From Tubiluchus corallicola (Eukaryota; Priapulida; Priapulimorpha; Priapulimorphida; Tubiluchidae), in contig JAQGDQ010002393.1 of assembly GCA_030141605.1 (NCBI GenBank), positions 1 through 64,000 of the forward strand: a DNA stretch of 64,000 bases, written 5' to 3'. Of the stretch, positions 26,681 to 36,138 are shown one piece after another. The translations under genes were made by a program, and so were the position numbers. Every line of letters starts with the position of its first letter. Within the stretch, counting starts at the first letter, position 1. The notes beneath the pieces were generated by a model. That model saw only the letters and a program-made list of their open reading frames with translations, was not told the DNA's origin and did not search any database.

Positions 26681-26711
26681 TTTGTACCTAAAAAAAAACT
26701 TCCTACCTTTG
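26681..26711 (+). promoter_or_regulatory. Promoter of tRNA-Lys
   Basis: TTTG (26681-26684), 19 bases, then TACCTTTG (26704-26711): a full consensus promoter 40 bases before the tRNA. Confidence 0.8.
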
Positions 26712-26751
26712 CACTGTTTTTATAAAAACAAATAAAGACAACTTTAAGCAA

Positions 26752-26824
26752 GATTCAGTAGCTCAGCTGGTAGAGCACATCCCTTTTAAGGATGGGGTCC
26801 TGGGTTCGAACCCCAGCTGAATCA
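26752..26824 (+). tRNA. tRNA-Lys(TTT)
   Basis: The cloverleaf has GATTCAG/CTGAATC acceptor pairing, a D arm with AGCTCAGCTGG, an anticodon arm CATCC/GGATG with anticodon TTT, and a T arm GGGTTCGAACCC. CCA is not encoded; the discriminator is A. Confidence 0.96.
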
Positions 26825-26842
26825 CTTCTTATCTAATAAATG

Positions 26843-26877
26843 AAGCCTTTAAAAACAGTAAAGTTTACAGGCTTTTT
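26843..26877 (+). terminator. Likely terminator of tRNA-Lys
   Basis: AAGCCT (26843-26848) can pair with AGGCTT (26869-26874), followed by T residues. The stem is short and the loop long, so support is moderate. Confidence 0.5.
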
Positions 26878-27039
26878 CAAGTAGTAAAAATTTCTTTTTT
26901 AAATCGTAAGTTAAAAGAAATTAAAGGAAAAACAACCACCATATTTTTTTTGTAAAAAAATACAATATTATGGCTGTTAACTTCAATCTAAAATTAAACA
27001 CCCTTCTTTATACTTAGCACCAACTCCTAAGGTATTGTC

Positions 27040-28023
27040 TTAATTTTTAGACATTAATTTAGCATACTCCTTGGCAAAGTAGCTAATAATAATATCTGCC
27101 CCAGCCCGCTTTATAGAATACAGTATTTCTATCATCAGTTTTTCACCGTCTACCCAGCCTTTCTCTGCTGCTGCTTTTACCAAAGAGAATTCTCCACTTA
27201 CATTATATGCAGCTACGGGTGTATTGAAGTTTTGTTTTATTTTATATACTATATCCAAATAGCTCAATGCAGGTTTTACCATCACAATGTCTGCTCCTTC
27301 TTTTATATCCTGTTCTACTTCACGCAAAGCCTCATTACTGTTTCTATAATCCATTTGATAAGTTGTCCTATCTCCAAATTGTGGGCTACTTTTCGCTGCT
27401 TCTCTAAATGGGCCGTAGAAAGCAGAAGAGTATTTTGCAGAGTAAGACATAATAGGTAGCTTTTCGAAATTGTTGTCATCTAGTATTTTACGAATAGCTG
27501 ATACTCTACCGTCCATCATATCACTTGGAGCCACCATATCTACTCCAGCTTTTGCCAAAGTCAAAGACTGTTTCGACAGGGTTTCTAATGTTTTATCGTT
27601 ATCTACATCGCCTTCTATTATCGTGCCACAATGTCCGTGTGTTGTATATTCACAGTTGCATACGTCTGCAATTACAAATAAATCTTTCACCTCTTTTTTT
27701 ACTGCTCTTATTGCCTGTGCAACAATGCTATCTTTATGTGTAGCTACTGTTCCATCTGCATCTTTCTTTATGGGTATGCCAAATAGCAGCACAGCTTTTA
27801 TTCCCAGTTGATACAATTCCTTACATTCTTCTACCAACAAGTCTACACTCAATTGATAGTTGTCGGGCATAGATGTTATTTCCTTTTTTACTCCTTTGCC
27901 CTCACAAACGAATAAGGGCATAACAAGGTCGTTTAGTGTAATGCTTGTTTCACTTACTATATTACGCAATATACCGTTGTATCTCAATCTTCTTAACCTT
28001 GTTGTTGGAAAAACTGAACTCAT
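27040..28023 (-). CDS. hemB: Porphobilinogen synthase
   Basis: This 327-residue enzyme condenses two 5-aminolevulinate molecules in tetrapyrrole synthesis. It begins with the standard TTRLRRLRYNGILRNIV. It keeps the zinc-site cysteines (Cys122, Cys124, Cys132 in VCNCEYTTHGHCG), so it is a Zn-dependent type. The Schiff-base lysines lie in SYSAKYSSAFYGPFR and VMVKPALSYLD. It is transcribed alone and converges on tRNA-Lys. No consensus promoter was found in the long upstream gap. Confidence 0.97.
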   Translation of the reverse strand: MSSVFPTTRLRRLRYNGILRNIVSETSITLNDLVMPLFVCEGKGVKKEITSMPDNYQLSVDLLVEECKELYQLGIKAVLLFGIPIKKDADGTVATHKDSIVAQAIRAVKKEVKDLFVIADVCNCEYTTHGHCGTIIEGDVDNDKTLETLSKQSLTLAKAGVDMVAPSDMMDGRVSAIRKILDDNNFEKLPIMSYSAKYSSAFYGPFREAAKSSPQFGDRTTYQMDYRNSNEALREVEQDIKEGADIVMVKPALSYLDIVYKIKQNFNTPVAAYNVSGEFSLVKAAAEKGWVDGEKLMIEILYSIKRAGADIIISYFAKEYAKLMSKN

Positions 28024-28468
28024 AAACTAATTATTTGTTTTATTTAAAAAAATAGTAAAGCCAAGTTTGCTATTAGTATAAAGAAGTCTGAGCTTGTCTC
28101 TACTAAAAACTGTTAAAAAGTCTGTTGCTTAAAATGCAAAATTACATTAAATTTGCATTGCTGTTTCTCTTTTGGTGATTATATATAGTTTTATGCTAAA
28201 AAATGATAAAAATACAGCCAACATTTTTTTAGTGAGCCTTGCAAATTTTGTGCTTAACAACTTTTTTCGATAAAGGCTCTGAAGGTTTATCATTTAATAA
28301 TTGTTTAAGATTGTGTATAATTTTTTTAAAAGCAAGTTTTTTTTTGTTTTGTCGTCAAATAGGAAAAACAGATTACGAATGCAGTAGAAACGTAGATTTA
28401 TGTTTTTTTACAAATAAAATAGGATACGATATATAAATTACAAACTATAAAAATAATTATCAAGTATT
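28024..28468. other. Long divergent intergenic region between hemB and moxR
   Basis: These 445 AT-rich bases separate two divergent genes and should hold both promoters. I found no convincing TTG/TAnnTTTG pair on either strand. A short plus-strand frame at 28239-28436 lacks coding character. Confidence 0.5.
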
Positions 28469-29473
28469 ATGAGTGAAGCAACAGCAACAGTGGATATAAA
28501 AGAGTTGAACGAGAGAATACAAAAAGAAAGCTCGTTTGTAGATATGCTCAATATGGAAATGAGAAAGGTCATTGTAGGGCAAAAGCATCTGGTAGAAAGT
28601 TTATTGATAGGTTTGTTGGCAGATGGGCATATATTGTTAGAAGGTTTACCCGGATTAGCAAAAACACTTGCCATCAGCTCGCTCTCTAAGTGCATAGATG
28701 CTAAGTTTAGCCGTATTCAATTTACGCCCGACTTATTACCTGCCGACCTTCTTGGGACGATGATATACAGCCAAAAGAAAGAGGAATTCTCCGTAAAAAA
28801 AGGACCTATATTCACCAATTTTGTTCTTGCAGACGAAATCAACCGCGCCCCTGCCAAAGTACAAAGTGCCTTGTTGGAAGCAATGCAAGAGCGACAGGTT
28901 ACCATAGGTGAAAATACTTTCAAACTAGAAGCCCCTTTTCTTGTGATGGCAACACAAAACCCCATAGAACAAGAAGGAACTTATCCACTACCCGAAGCAC
29001 AAGTAGATAGGTTTATGCTAAAAGTAGTTATCAGCTATCCTAAAAAGGAAGAAGAGCAACTTGTGATACGTCAAAATCTGCAAAAGACCTACAACACTGT
29101 AAATACTATATTGAAACCCAAAGATATAATCAAAGCTCGTGATGTGGTCAAGGACGTATATATAGACGAAAAGATAGAAAAATACATTATAGATATTGTG
29201 TTTTCTACTCGCTCACCAGAAGAATACAAATTAGAAAAATTCAAGGAATACATTAATTACGGAGCATCGCCCCGTGCCAGTATTAGCTTAGCACAGGCAG
29301 CCAAGTCCTATGCTTTCATAAAACGTAGAGGCTATGTAGTACCAGAGGATATAAGAGCTGTATGTTTCGATGTGCTTCGTCATCGCATAGGACTAAGTTA
29401 CGAGGCAGAAGCCAACAATGTAACCCAAGAAGAAATCATTGCAGAAATTTTAAACACAGTAGAAGTTCCTTAA
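28469..29473 (+). CDS. moxR: MoxR-type AAA+ ATPase
   Basis: This 334-residue protein has Walker A GLPGLAKTLAIS, Walker B VLADEINRAPAKVQSALLEAM, sensor 1 VMATQNPIEQEGTYPLPEAQ and the DRF motif. MoxR ATPases act as chaperones that mature VWA-domain partners. It opens a string of genes (moxR, DUF58, membrane protein, batA-E) that is the Bacteroides aerotolerance (bat) arrangement, and the VWA proteins BatA and BatB downstream are its probable clients. The 100 bases after its stop hold a long inverted repeat. Confidence 0.94.
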   Translation: MSEATATVDIKELNERIQKESSFVDMLNMEMRKVIVGQKHLVESLLIGLLADGHILLEGLPGLAKTLAISSLSKCIDAKFSRIQFTPDLLPADLLGTMIYSQKKEEFSVKKGPIFTNFVLADEINRAPAKVQSALLEAMQERQVTIGENTFKLEAPFLVMATQNPIEQEGTYPLPEAQVDRFMLKVVISYPKKEEEQLVIRQNLQKTYNTVNTILKPKDIIKARDVVKDVYIDEKIEKYIIDIVFSTRSPEEYKLEKFKEYINYGASPRASISLAQAAKSYAFIKRRGYVVPEDIRAVCFDVLRHRIGLSYEAEANNVTQEEIIAEILNTVEVP

Positions 29474-29479
29474 TAAACT

Positions 29480-29553
29480 AAAAGGTAAAAACTAAAAATT
29501 GTTTCACTTGCTTAAAGAGTTGATAACTTTACAACTTTTAGTTTTTATCTTTT
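29480..29553. repeat. Inverted repeat in the moxR-DUF58 gap
   Basis: A 22-bp arm (29480-29501) matches the reverse complement of 29532-29553 at 20 of 22 positions, with a 30-base spacer. A related sequence (CAACTTTTAGTTTTTA) also occurs near 24540, upstream of murB. In the mRNA it would form a stable stem just before the GTG start of the next gene. Confidence 0.65.
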
Positions 29554-29574
29554 GTCTTTTAACTAATAAACTAA

Positions 29575-30444
29575 GTGGAAACTACAGATTTACTAAAACG
29601 GGTACGTAAAATAGAAATAAAAACTCGCGGCTTGTCCAAAAATATCTTTGCGGGTGAGTATCATTCAGCGTTTAAAGGACGAGGTATGACTTTTAGCGAG
29701 GTAAGGGAATACCAGTTTGGCGATGATATACGTAATATAGACTGGAATGTAACAGCACGTTTTAGCCATCCATATATCAAAATATTTGAAGAAGAACGTG
29801 AACTGACTATGATGATATTGGTGGATGTAAGTGGTTCGCGCGAGTTTGGCTCAGACACCTACCTGAAAAAAAACATTATTACCGAAATAGCAGCAGTACT
29901 GTCGTTCTCTGCCATACAAAACAATGATAAAATAGGCGTTATACTATTTAGCGATAAGATAGAAAAATTTATCCCTCCTAAAAAAGGAAAAACACATACC
30001 CTAAGAATTATTAGGGAGTTGATTAATTTTCAGCCCGAAAGCAGAAAAACTGATATTAGTCAGGCTTTAAGCTACTTTACCAATGTAATAAAAAAGCACT
30101 GCACAGCTTTTGTTATTTCCGATTTTATTGACAAGAAGAGCTTCGAAAAACCTTTACAGATAGCCAACAACAAGCACGATATTATTGCTTTCAAGATATA
30201 CGACCAAGCCGAAATAGAACTGCCCCCCATAGGCTTGATGCAACTAAAAGATGCAGAGAGCGGAAAACACTTGTGGGTAGATACTTCCAACAAAAAAATA
30301 CAAAAAGAATATAAAAAATACTGGCAAAAGACCAATCAACAGCACAAAGAGTTATTCAACAAATGTGGAGTGGATAGTACCACCATCAACATAAGGGAAG
30401 ATTACGTAAAAGCATTGATGCAATTATTTAAAAAAAGAGCATAA
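29575..30444 (+). CDS. DUF58-domain protein of the bat operon
   Basis: This 289-residue cytoplasmic protein has the DUF58 core FSEVREYQFGDDIRNIDWNVTARF followed by a VWA-like fold (MMILVDVSGSREFGS, with a partial MIDAS). It starts with GTG: a stop codon lies just upstream in frame and the next ATG is well inside the conserved part. DUF58 proteins always accompany MoxR and the Bat proteins and may link the ATPase to membrane VWA proteins. It ends 7 bases before the next gene. Confidence 0.9.
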   Translation: METTDLLKRVRKIEIKTRGLSKNIFAGEYHSAFKGRGMTFSEVREYQFGDDIRNIDWNVTARFSHPYIKIFEEERELTMMILVDVSGSREFGSDTYLKKNIITEIAAVLSFSAIQNNDKIGVILFSDKIEKFIPPKKGKTHTLRIIRELINFQPESRKTDISQALSYFTNVIKKHCTAFVISDFIDKKSFEKPLQIANNKHDIIAFKIYDQAEIELPPIGLMQLKDAESGKHLWVDTSNKKIQKEYKKYWQKTNQQHKELFNKCGVDSTTINIREDYVKALMQLFKKRA

Positions 30445-30451
30445 CAAAACA

Positions 30452-31423
30452 ATGACAACTTTTATAAAAACATATATTACTATTTTATTCATAGTGGTGT
30501 GCAGTCTTGCCAACAATGTTTTGGCTGTTCAAAAACCTACCATAGAACTAAAAGTAGATACGAATGAAATATTGATAGGCGACCAAATAGACCTACAAGT
30601 AAAACTTACATACCCAACTGGGAAAGAGGTTTTTTTCCCAGAATATGAAAAAAATATTACTAAAGATATTGAGGTAATAGAAAAATACCCTGCGGATACC
30701 TTACAAATAGATGCTAATACACAGCAAATAGTTCAAAAATACCTTATTACTGCTTTTGATTCAGGCTTGCATTATATTCCAGAAGTTACAGCATTGTTCA
30801 GGCAACAGGATGCTGTAGATAGTATAAAAAGTAACACAGCCTTTATTATAGTAGGCTTCGATACTATTGTAGATATTACGGGCGATTTTAAAGACATTAA
30901 ACCCCCCTTGAAATTACCTTTCACTTTTAAGGAGCTTGTTCCTTACCTGCTTGTTATTTTAGCTATTGCACTTATTGTTTTTATTGTTTTATACATTCTC
31001 AAAAGAAGAAAAAACAAGCAGCCTATTCTTAAACCTAGTAAGCCCCAAGAGCCTTTACACATTATAGCATTGAGAAAACTCAACGAAATGGAAGGAAAAA
31101 AAGAATGGAATACTGTACATCATAAAAAATACTATACTAAACTTACTGATATTCTTCGCACTTATATAGAGGGAAGGTTCAAAGTGTTAGCTTTGGAACA
31201 AACCACTACAGAAATACTAAGAAATCTACCTACTACGGAAATAAACTCTAATCTTAAAAGTAGTTTAGAAGAAATATTAACCCTTGCAGACTTAGTGAAA
31301 TTTGCTAAATATATTCCTAATACAGAAGACAATAAGCGAACATTGGTAAGTACTATTACCTTTGTGAATGATACCATTTTGCAGGTTGTAGAAGAAACTG
31401 CAAAAACTACAAAACAAGAGTAA
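30452..31423 (+). CDS. Bat-operon membrane protein
   Basis: This 323-residue protein has an N-terminal signal ending near NNVLAVQ. An extracytoplasmic beta-rich region follows (about 25-165, KPTIELKVDTNEILIGDQIDLQVKL, as in BatD-type domains). There is one membrane helix (about 168-188, LVPYLLVILAIALIVFIVLYIL) and a basic, helical cytoplasmic tail. It occupies the usual place between the DUF58 gene and batA. Function is unknown; it probably forms part of a Bat membrane complex. It is separated from batA by 2 bases. Confidence 0.75.
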   Translation: MTTFIKTYITILFIVVCSLANNVLAVQKPTIELKVDTNEILIGDQIDLQVKLTYPTGKEVFFPEYEKNITKDIEVIEKYPADTLQIDANTQQIVQKYLITAFDSGLHYIPEVTALFRQQDAVDSIKSNTAFIIVGFDTIVDITGDFKDIKPPLKLPFTFKELVPYLLVILAIALIVFIVLYILKRRKNKQPILKPSKPQEPLHIIALRKLNEMEGKKEWNTVHHKKYYTKLTDILRTYIEGRFKVLALEQTTTEILRNLPTTEINSNLKSSLEEILTLADLVKFAKYIPNTEDNKRTLVSTITFVNDTILQVVEETAKTTKQE

Positions 31424-31425
31424 AG

Positions 31426-32409
31426 ATGACATTTGCCAACCCCAACATATTATGGTTATTGTTTTTGTTGCTACCTCTTATAGCGTGGTACGTGTTTAAC
31501 CATAACAAAACGCAGGCTACTGCACAGATATCTACGTTTGGAGTGTTGGGTAAAACTCTTCCTACTCTCAAAACATACTTACGGCACTTACCCTTTGCAC
31601 TTAGGACTATTGCTATAGCCTTGCTTATTATTGTATTGGCTCGCCCACAATCTACCGACAATTGGAAAACTACTACTACCGAAGGTATAGATATAATTAT
31701 TGCCATAGATGTATCTACCAGTATGCTGGCTCGCGATTTTAAGCCTGATAGATTAGAAGCCTCAAAAGAACTTGCCATAGAATTTATAGAAAATCGCTCC
31801 AACGATAGAATAGGGGTGGTTGTATTTGCAGGAGAGAGTTACACACAGTGTCCACCTACTACTGACCACGGTGTTTTGATTCGCCAAATAAAGGACATTA
31901 AGACAGGCACCATAGAAGACGGCACAGCCATAGGTGTAGGAGTTGCTACGGCAATAAACAGGATAAAAGAAAGCGATGCTGCATCAAAAGTTATCATACT
32001 ACTCACTGATGGGGTGAATAATCAAGGCGATATATCACCTACTACATCCTCTGAAATAGCACAAAAGTTAGGAGTAAGAGTATATACAGTGGGAGTAGGA
32101 AGTATAGGCACTGCTCCTTATCCATTTCACGGGCCTTTTGGCACCGCTATTCGCCAAGTAGAAGTAGAAATAGACGAGCCTATGCTAAGGCAGATGGCAC
32201 AGGATACAGATGGAAAGTATTTTAGAGCTACCAACAATACTGAATTGAAAGAAATTTACGAACAGATAGACCAATTAGAAAAATCGAAAATAGACGAGAA
32301 ACAACATACCAATAAGCAAGAAGAATTTTTACCGCTTGCCATTATAGCAGCTTTGTTGATACTTGTAGAGTTAGTATTAAGAAATACGATATTGAAAAAT
32401 TTACCATAA
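31426..32409 (+). CDS. batA: Aerotolerance protein BatA (VWA domain)
   Basis: This 327-residue protein has two N-terminal membrane helices, then a VWA domain with a complete MIDAS: DVSTSM (about residue 90), a central Thr and IILLTDGVNNQG. A C-terminal helix (EEFLPLAIIAALLILVELVL) anchors the end. The fold binds metal and partner proteins at the periplasmic face. It is tightly packed in the bat operon and closely similar in layout to BatB, encoded next. Confidence 0.92.
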   Translation: MTFANPNILWLLFLLLPLIAWYVFNHNKTQATAQISTFGVLGKTLPTLKTYLRHLPFALRTIAIALLIIVLARPQSTDNWKTTTTEGIDIIIAIDVSTSMLARDFKPDRLEASKELAIEFIENRSNDRIGVVVFAGESYTQCPPTTDHGVLIRQIKDIKTGTIEDGTAIGVGVATAINRIKESDAASKVIILLTDGVNNQGDISPTTSSEIAQKLGVRVYTVGVGSIGTAPYPFHGPFGTAIRQVEVEIDEPMLRQMAQDTDGKYFRATNNTELKEIYEQIDQLEKSKIDEKQHTNKQEEFLPLAIIAALLILVELVLRNTILKNLP

Positions 32410-32421
32410 TTTAAGCTACAA

Positions 32422-33456
32422 ATGTTCAAATTTGAAACTCATACATATCTTTATGCACTACTTGCGATACCCATCATAATACTCTTATTTTGGGTAGCTC
32501 TTGCAAGAAAAAAGAAGGCTCTTTTGCGTTATACATCAGAGAACTTGTTTAGTTTTCTCATACCCAACCTATCATACCCCCGAGCCATATTCAAGTTTAT
32601 ATTACTTACCACAGCCCTTATATTTATAATAATAGCTATAGCCCGCCCACAGTTTGGCACAAAATTGAAACAAGCCAAAAGAGAAGGAATAGAAATAATG
32701 ATAGCCCTCGATGTGTCTCGCAGTATGCTGGCCGAAGATATAAAACCTAACAGGCTAGAAAAAGCCAAACGCTCTATTGAGAGACTTATTAGCAAATTGA
32801 AAAACGACAAAATAGGACTTATCGTCTTTGCAGGAAGTGCTTACACACAACTACCTCTCACTACCGACTATTCGTCTGCTAAAATGTTTTTAGAAGCTGT
32901 TAATACCAATACCATATCAGCACAAGGCACAGCTATAGGCGAAGCCATTACCCTTGCTATGCAATCCTTTGATGCACAATCAGAAGCCAGCAAAAGTATT
33001 GTAATAATAACTGATGGAGAAGACCACGAAGAAGGAGCTATACAAGCTGCTAAGCGAGCCGCAGAAAAAAATATAACCATATACACTATTGGAATAGGGC
33101 AGCCCGAAGGCTCACCTATTCCCATATACAACAGGGGGCAAAAAGAGTTTTTAAAAGACAAGGAAGGAACAGTAGTAATATCAAAACTCAATCAACAGGT
33201 ACTACAAGAAATAGCCATTACAACCGAAGGTATATACGTAAATGACAATAATTCTACTACTGCTCTCAACGATATATACCAAGAGATGGATAGTTTGGAA
33301 AAAATGGAATTAGAAGTTCAAACCTATTCCGAGTACGAAGACCAATTTCAATACCCCATAGGGATAGCCATATTTTTATTGTTTTTAGAAATTGCTGTTT
33401 TTGAGAAAAAAAATAAATGGTTACGAAAAATAAATTTATTTAATCTACCCCAATAA
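32422..33456 (+). CDS. batB: Aerotolerance protein BatB (VWA domain)
   Basis: This 344-residue paralogue of BatA has two N-terminal membrane helices, a VWA domain with MIDAS DVSRSMLAEDIKPNRLEKAK, a threonine-bearing TTDYSSAKMF loop and IVIITDGEDHEEGA, then a C-terminal helix near residues 310-328. It is the partner of BatA in the operon. Confidence 0.92.
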   Translation: MFKFETHTYLYALLAIPIIILLFWVALARKKKALLRYTSENLFSFLIPNLSYPRAIFKFILLTTALIFIIIAIARPQFGTKLKQAKREGIEIMIALDVSRSMLAEDIKPNRLEKAKRSIERLISKLKNDKIGLIVFAGSAYTQLPLTTDYSSAKMFLEAVNTNTISAQGTAIGEAITLAMQSFDAQSEASKSIVIITDGEDHEEGAIQAAKRAAEKNITIYTIGIGQPEGSPIPIYNRGQKEFLKDKEGTVVISKLNQQVLQEIAITTEGIYVNDNNSTTALNDIYQEMDSLEKMELEVQTYSEYEDQFQYPIGIAIFLLFLEIAVFEKKNKWLRKINLFNLPQ

Positions 33457-33487
33457 GTGTATATTGCATAAACATATAGCAGATATA

Positions 33488-34306
33488 ATGAAACATATAC
33501 TTACCATATTAATTTTCGTGCTTGCTAGCTTGTCTGCCTATGCTCAAAATCAAAGAAAACTAATTAATGAAGGCAACAGTAAATACCAAAGTAAAGAATA
33601 CAATCAGGCAATAGAGAACTATACTAAAGCCTATGAAAAGGACAGCTCGCTTGTGGCCGATTACAACATAGCCAACGCACTTTACAAACAAGAGAACTAT
33701 GAAGAAGCTATTAAAAAACTTGGAAACATAAGCGAACAAACGGAAGATAAACAAATAAAGGCAAAGGCTTACCATAATTTAGGTAATTCGTATTTGTCGC
33801 AGTATATAGAACAGGAGAAAGCTATACAAAGCAACCCTCAAGCTCAGCCACCTACTAGCGAAACTTTAAAAAAGAGTATAGAAGCCTATAAAAATGCTTT
33901 GCGTAACAACCCTACTGACAAGGACACGAAGTATAATCTTAGCTACGCTAATAAAAAATTACAGGAACAGGAACAACAACAGCAAAATCAAGACCAGCAA
34001 CAAGATAAAGACCAACAAAACCAAGACCAGCAGCAACAGAACCAAGACCAAAACCAAGACCAGCAACAACAGAACCAAGACCAACAGCAGCAAGATAAAG
34101 ACCAGCAAAACCAAGACCAACAACAGGATAAAAAAGATAATCAAGACCAGCAGCAGCAACAACCTCAACCTCAAAAGGGACAAATATCAAAGGAAGATGC
34201 TGAAAGAATGTTAAAGGCAATACAGGACAACGAAAAGGATACTCAAGAAAAGGTAAAAAAGCAAGAACAACAAGCCCCTAAAATAAAAACCGAGAAACAA
34301 TGGTAA
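33488..34306 (+). CDS. batC: TPR protein BatC with Gln/Asp/Asn-rich tract
   Basis: The ATG at 33488 gives a clean signal peptide (MKHILTILIFVLASLSAYAQ); a possible upstream TTG at 33464 only adds eight residues and is rejected. The 272-residue protein has TPR helices (about 25-150: SKEYNQAIENYTKAYEKD, ADYNIANALYKQENYEEAI). A low-complexity tract of QNQDQQQDKDQQ type follows (about 158-226), then a charged Lys/Glu tail. BatC is a periplasmic adaptor in the bat operon. It overlaps batD by 7 bases. Confidence 0.88.
   Translation: MKHILTILIFVLASLSAYAQNQRKLINEGNSKYQSKEYNQAIENYTKAYEKDSSLVADYNIANALYKQENYEEAIKKLGNISEQTEDKQIKAKAYHNLGNSYLSQYIEQEKAIQSNPQAQPPTSETLKKSIEAYKNALRNNPTDKDTKYNLSYANKKLQEQEQQQQNQDQQQDKDQQNQDQQQQNQDQNQDQQQQNQDQQQQDKDQQNQDQQQDKKDNQDQQQQQPQPQKGQISKEDAERMLKAIQDNEKDTQEKVKKQEQQAPKIKTEKQW
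33958..34165 (+). repeat. Low-complexity Gln/Asp/Asn/Lys codon tract in batC
   Basis: Imperfect units of CAA/CAG, GAC and AAC codons repeat for about 200 bases. Such a tract is prone to length change by slippage. Confidence 0.8.
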
Positions 34307-36138
34307 AGAAACTATATATATTATTTACACTTCTACTATGTGCTACTGCCAACTTGCAAGCACAGGATATAAAGTTCGAAACTACAGCCCCCAACGTGGT
34401 AAGGCAGGGAGAAAGATTTCAATTACAGTACAATACAAATAGCAAAGGTACTGACCTTGTACTTCCTGATTTTAGTGGGTTTAGTGTATTGATGGGGCCT
34501 AGTGTTTCCAGTAGTACAAGTGTTCAAATAATCAATGGAAAAACAACTCAAAGTAGCAATTACTCCTATACCTATATTCTTCTTGCTATGGAAGAAGGTA
34601 AGCACACTATACCTCCTGCAAGTATTACCATCAAAGGAAAAAAGTATCAAACAAATACCTTTACTATAGAAGTAATAGGAGATGCATCTGCTACCACAGC
34701 CACCACTTCTACAAAGAGTAGTGCTAGCAACAAGTCTACTTCTACCAAAAACAATACCTCTGCAGACCTATTTTTGAAGTTAGAACCCAGTAAAAGAAAC
34801 CCTTATGTAGGAGAGAGCCTAACCACCACTTTAAAACTATATACACGTGTTAATATAGTGCAGGTGGGTAATTTTCGCCCATCTACTTACAATGGATTCT
34901 TATCGCAAGAAATAGCAGCTGCAAAAGAACTTTCTTATCAAAGAGAAAATATAGATGGACAAATATACGAAGTAGCAATTTTGAAACAAGATTTACTTTT
35001 TCCTCAAAAAACAGGAAAAATAGATATAGCATCTTCGTCTTTGGACTGTGTAGTGAGGGAAAAAACTACCAGTGGCAGGAACGACCCTTTTGATATGTTT
35101 TTTGGTAATTACAATGATACTAAAAAACTGCTAAAATCGCAGCCTCTTACAATAAACGTAAAAGCCTTGCCACAAGAAGGAAAGCCTAATAATTTTTCGG
35201 GGGCAGTAGGTAATTTTAGTATAACAGCCAGTATAGACCAAGAACAAGTAAAAACCAATGATGCTATAACACTAAAAATAAAAATACAAGGCAACGGAAA
35301 TTTAAAATTGATAGACCCGTTAGATGTAGAATTTCACCCATCTTTTGAAGTATATGAACCCAAAATAAGCACCAGTATAAAAAATACTGAGACAGGAGCA
35401 GTAGGTAGTAAGACTATTGAATATGTTATCATCCCTCGCGATGCAGGAGAGTTTGAAATACCAGCCGTAGCATTTAGTTATTTCAACCCCAAATCGCGCC
35501 AATACAAAACCCTAAAAACCCAAATTTTTAATATTGCAGTAGAAAAAGGAGAGGGGGGAAGTGCCGTTGCTACCGTAACAGGAATAAGAAAAGAAGATTT
35601 AAAATTCTTAGGCAAAGACATTCGCTATATCAAAACACATAAGGTAAAACTACAACCCAAAGACAACTTACTACTTAATAAAACAGGCTTTTACCTTAGT
35701 TACCTCATCGCATTTTTGGTGTTTATCATCTTATTTTTTATATTAAGAAAACAACAGAAAGAACACCAGAATATTACATTACTTAAAAACAAGAAAGCTA
35801 ATAAAATAGCCAAAAAAAGATTAAAAACATCTTCAATGCATTTGAAGCAACAGAATAAGAAAGCATTTTATGGTGAACTGTTAAGAGCAATGTGGGGATA
35901 TTTGAGCGACAAGTTGTCTATACCTACTGCCAGTCTTAATAAAGAAAACATAACGGAAACTTTAAAAGTTCATAGTGTTCCCAAAGAAACGATAGACAGT
36001 TTTATAGAAATACTCAACACATCGGAATATGCACAGTTTTCGCCCACAGCCGAAGCAGGAGAAATGGACAAGTTGTACAAGGACACTATCAGTATTATAA
36101 GTAAATTAGAGAATCAAATAAAACGAGTAAAAAAATGA
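34300..36138 (+). CDS. batD: Oxygen-tolerance protein BatD
   Basis: This 612-residue protein has a signal peptide (LLCATANLQAQ), then several Ig-like beta domains: DIKFETTAPNVVRQGERFQLQY, LKLEPSKRNPYVGESLTTTLKLYTR, and FSITASIDQEQVKTNDAITLKIKIQGNGNLKLIDP. One membrane helix follows (about 462-483) and then a helical cytoplasmic tail of about 125 residues. This is the typical BatD arrangement (PF13584 family). It overlaps both batC and batE, so translation is coupled. Confidence 0.92.
   Translation: MVKKLYILFTLLLCATANLQAQDIKFETTAPNVVRQGERFQLQYNTNSKGTDLVLPDFSGFSVLMGPSVSSSTSVQIINGKTTQSSNYSYTYILLAMEEGKHTIPPASITIKGKKYQTNTFTIEVIGDASATTATTSTKSSASNKSTSTKNNTSADLFLKLEPSKRNPYVGESLTTTLKLYTRVNIVQVGNFRPSTYNGFLSQEIAAAKELSYQRENIDGQIYEVAILKQDLLFPQKTGKIDIASSSLDCVVREKTTSGRNDPFDMFFGNYNDTKKLLKSQPLTINVKALPQEGKPNNFSGAVGNFSITASIDQEQVKTNDAITLKIKIQGNGNLKLIDPLDVEFHPSFEVYEPKISTSIKNTETGAVGSKTIEYVIIPRDAGEFEIPAVAFSYFNPKSRQYKTLKTQIFNIAVEKGEGGSAVATVTGIRKEDLKFLGKDIRYIKTHKVKLQPKDNLLLNKTGFYLSYLIAFLVFIILFFILRKQQKEHQNITLLKNKKANKIAKKRLKTSSMHLKQQNKKAFYGELLRAMWGYLSDKLSIPTASLNKENITETLKVHSVPKETIDSFIEILNTSEYAQFSPTAEAGEMDKLYKDTISIISKLENQIKRVKK

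Noticed and set aside
28239-28436. 65-codon plus-strand frame in the hemB-moxR gap
   Set aside because: The composition is Phe/Cys-rich and AT-driven, with no promoter, ribosome site or recognisable motif.
33948-34220. Leu/Val-rich frames opposite batC
   Set aside because: They are shadows of the Gln/Asp codon repeats on the other strand.
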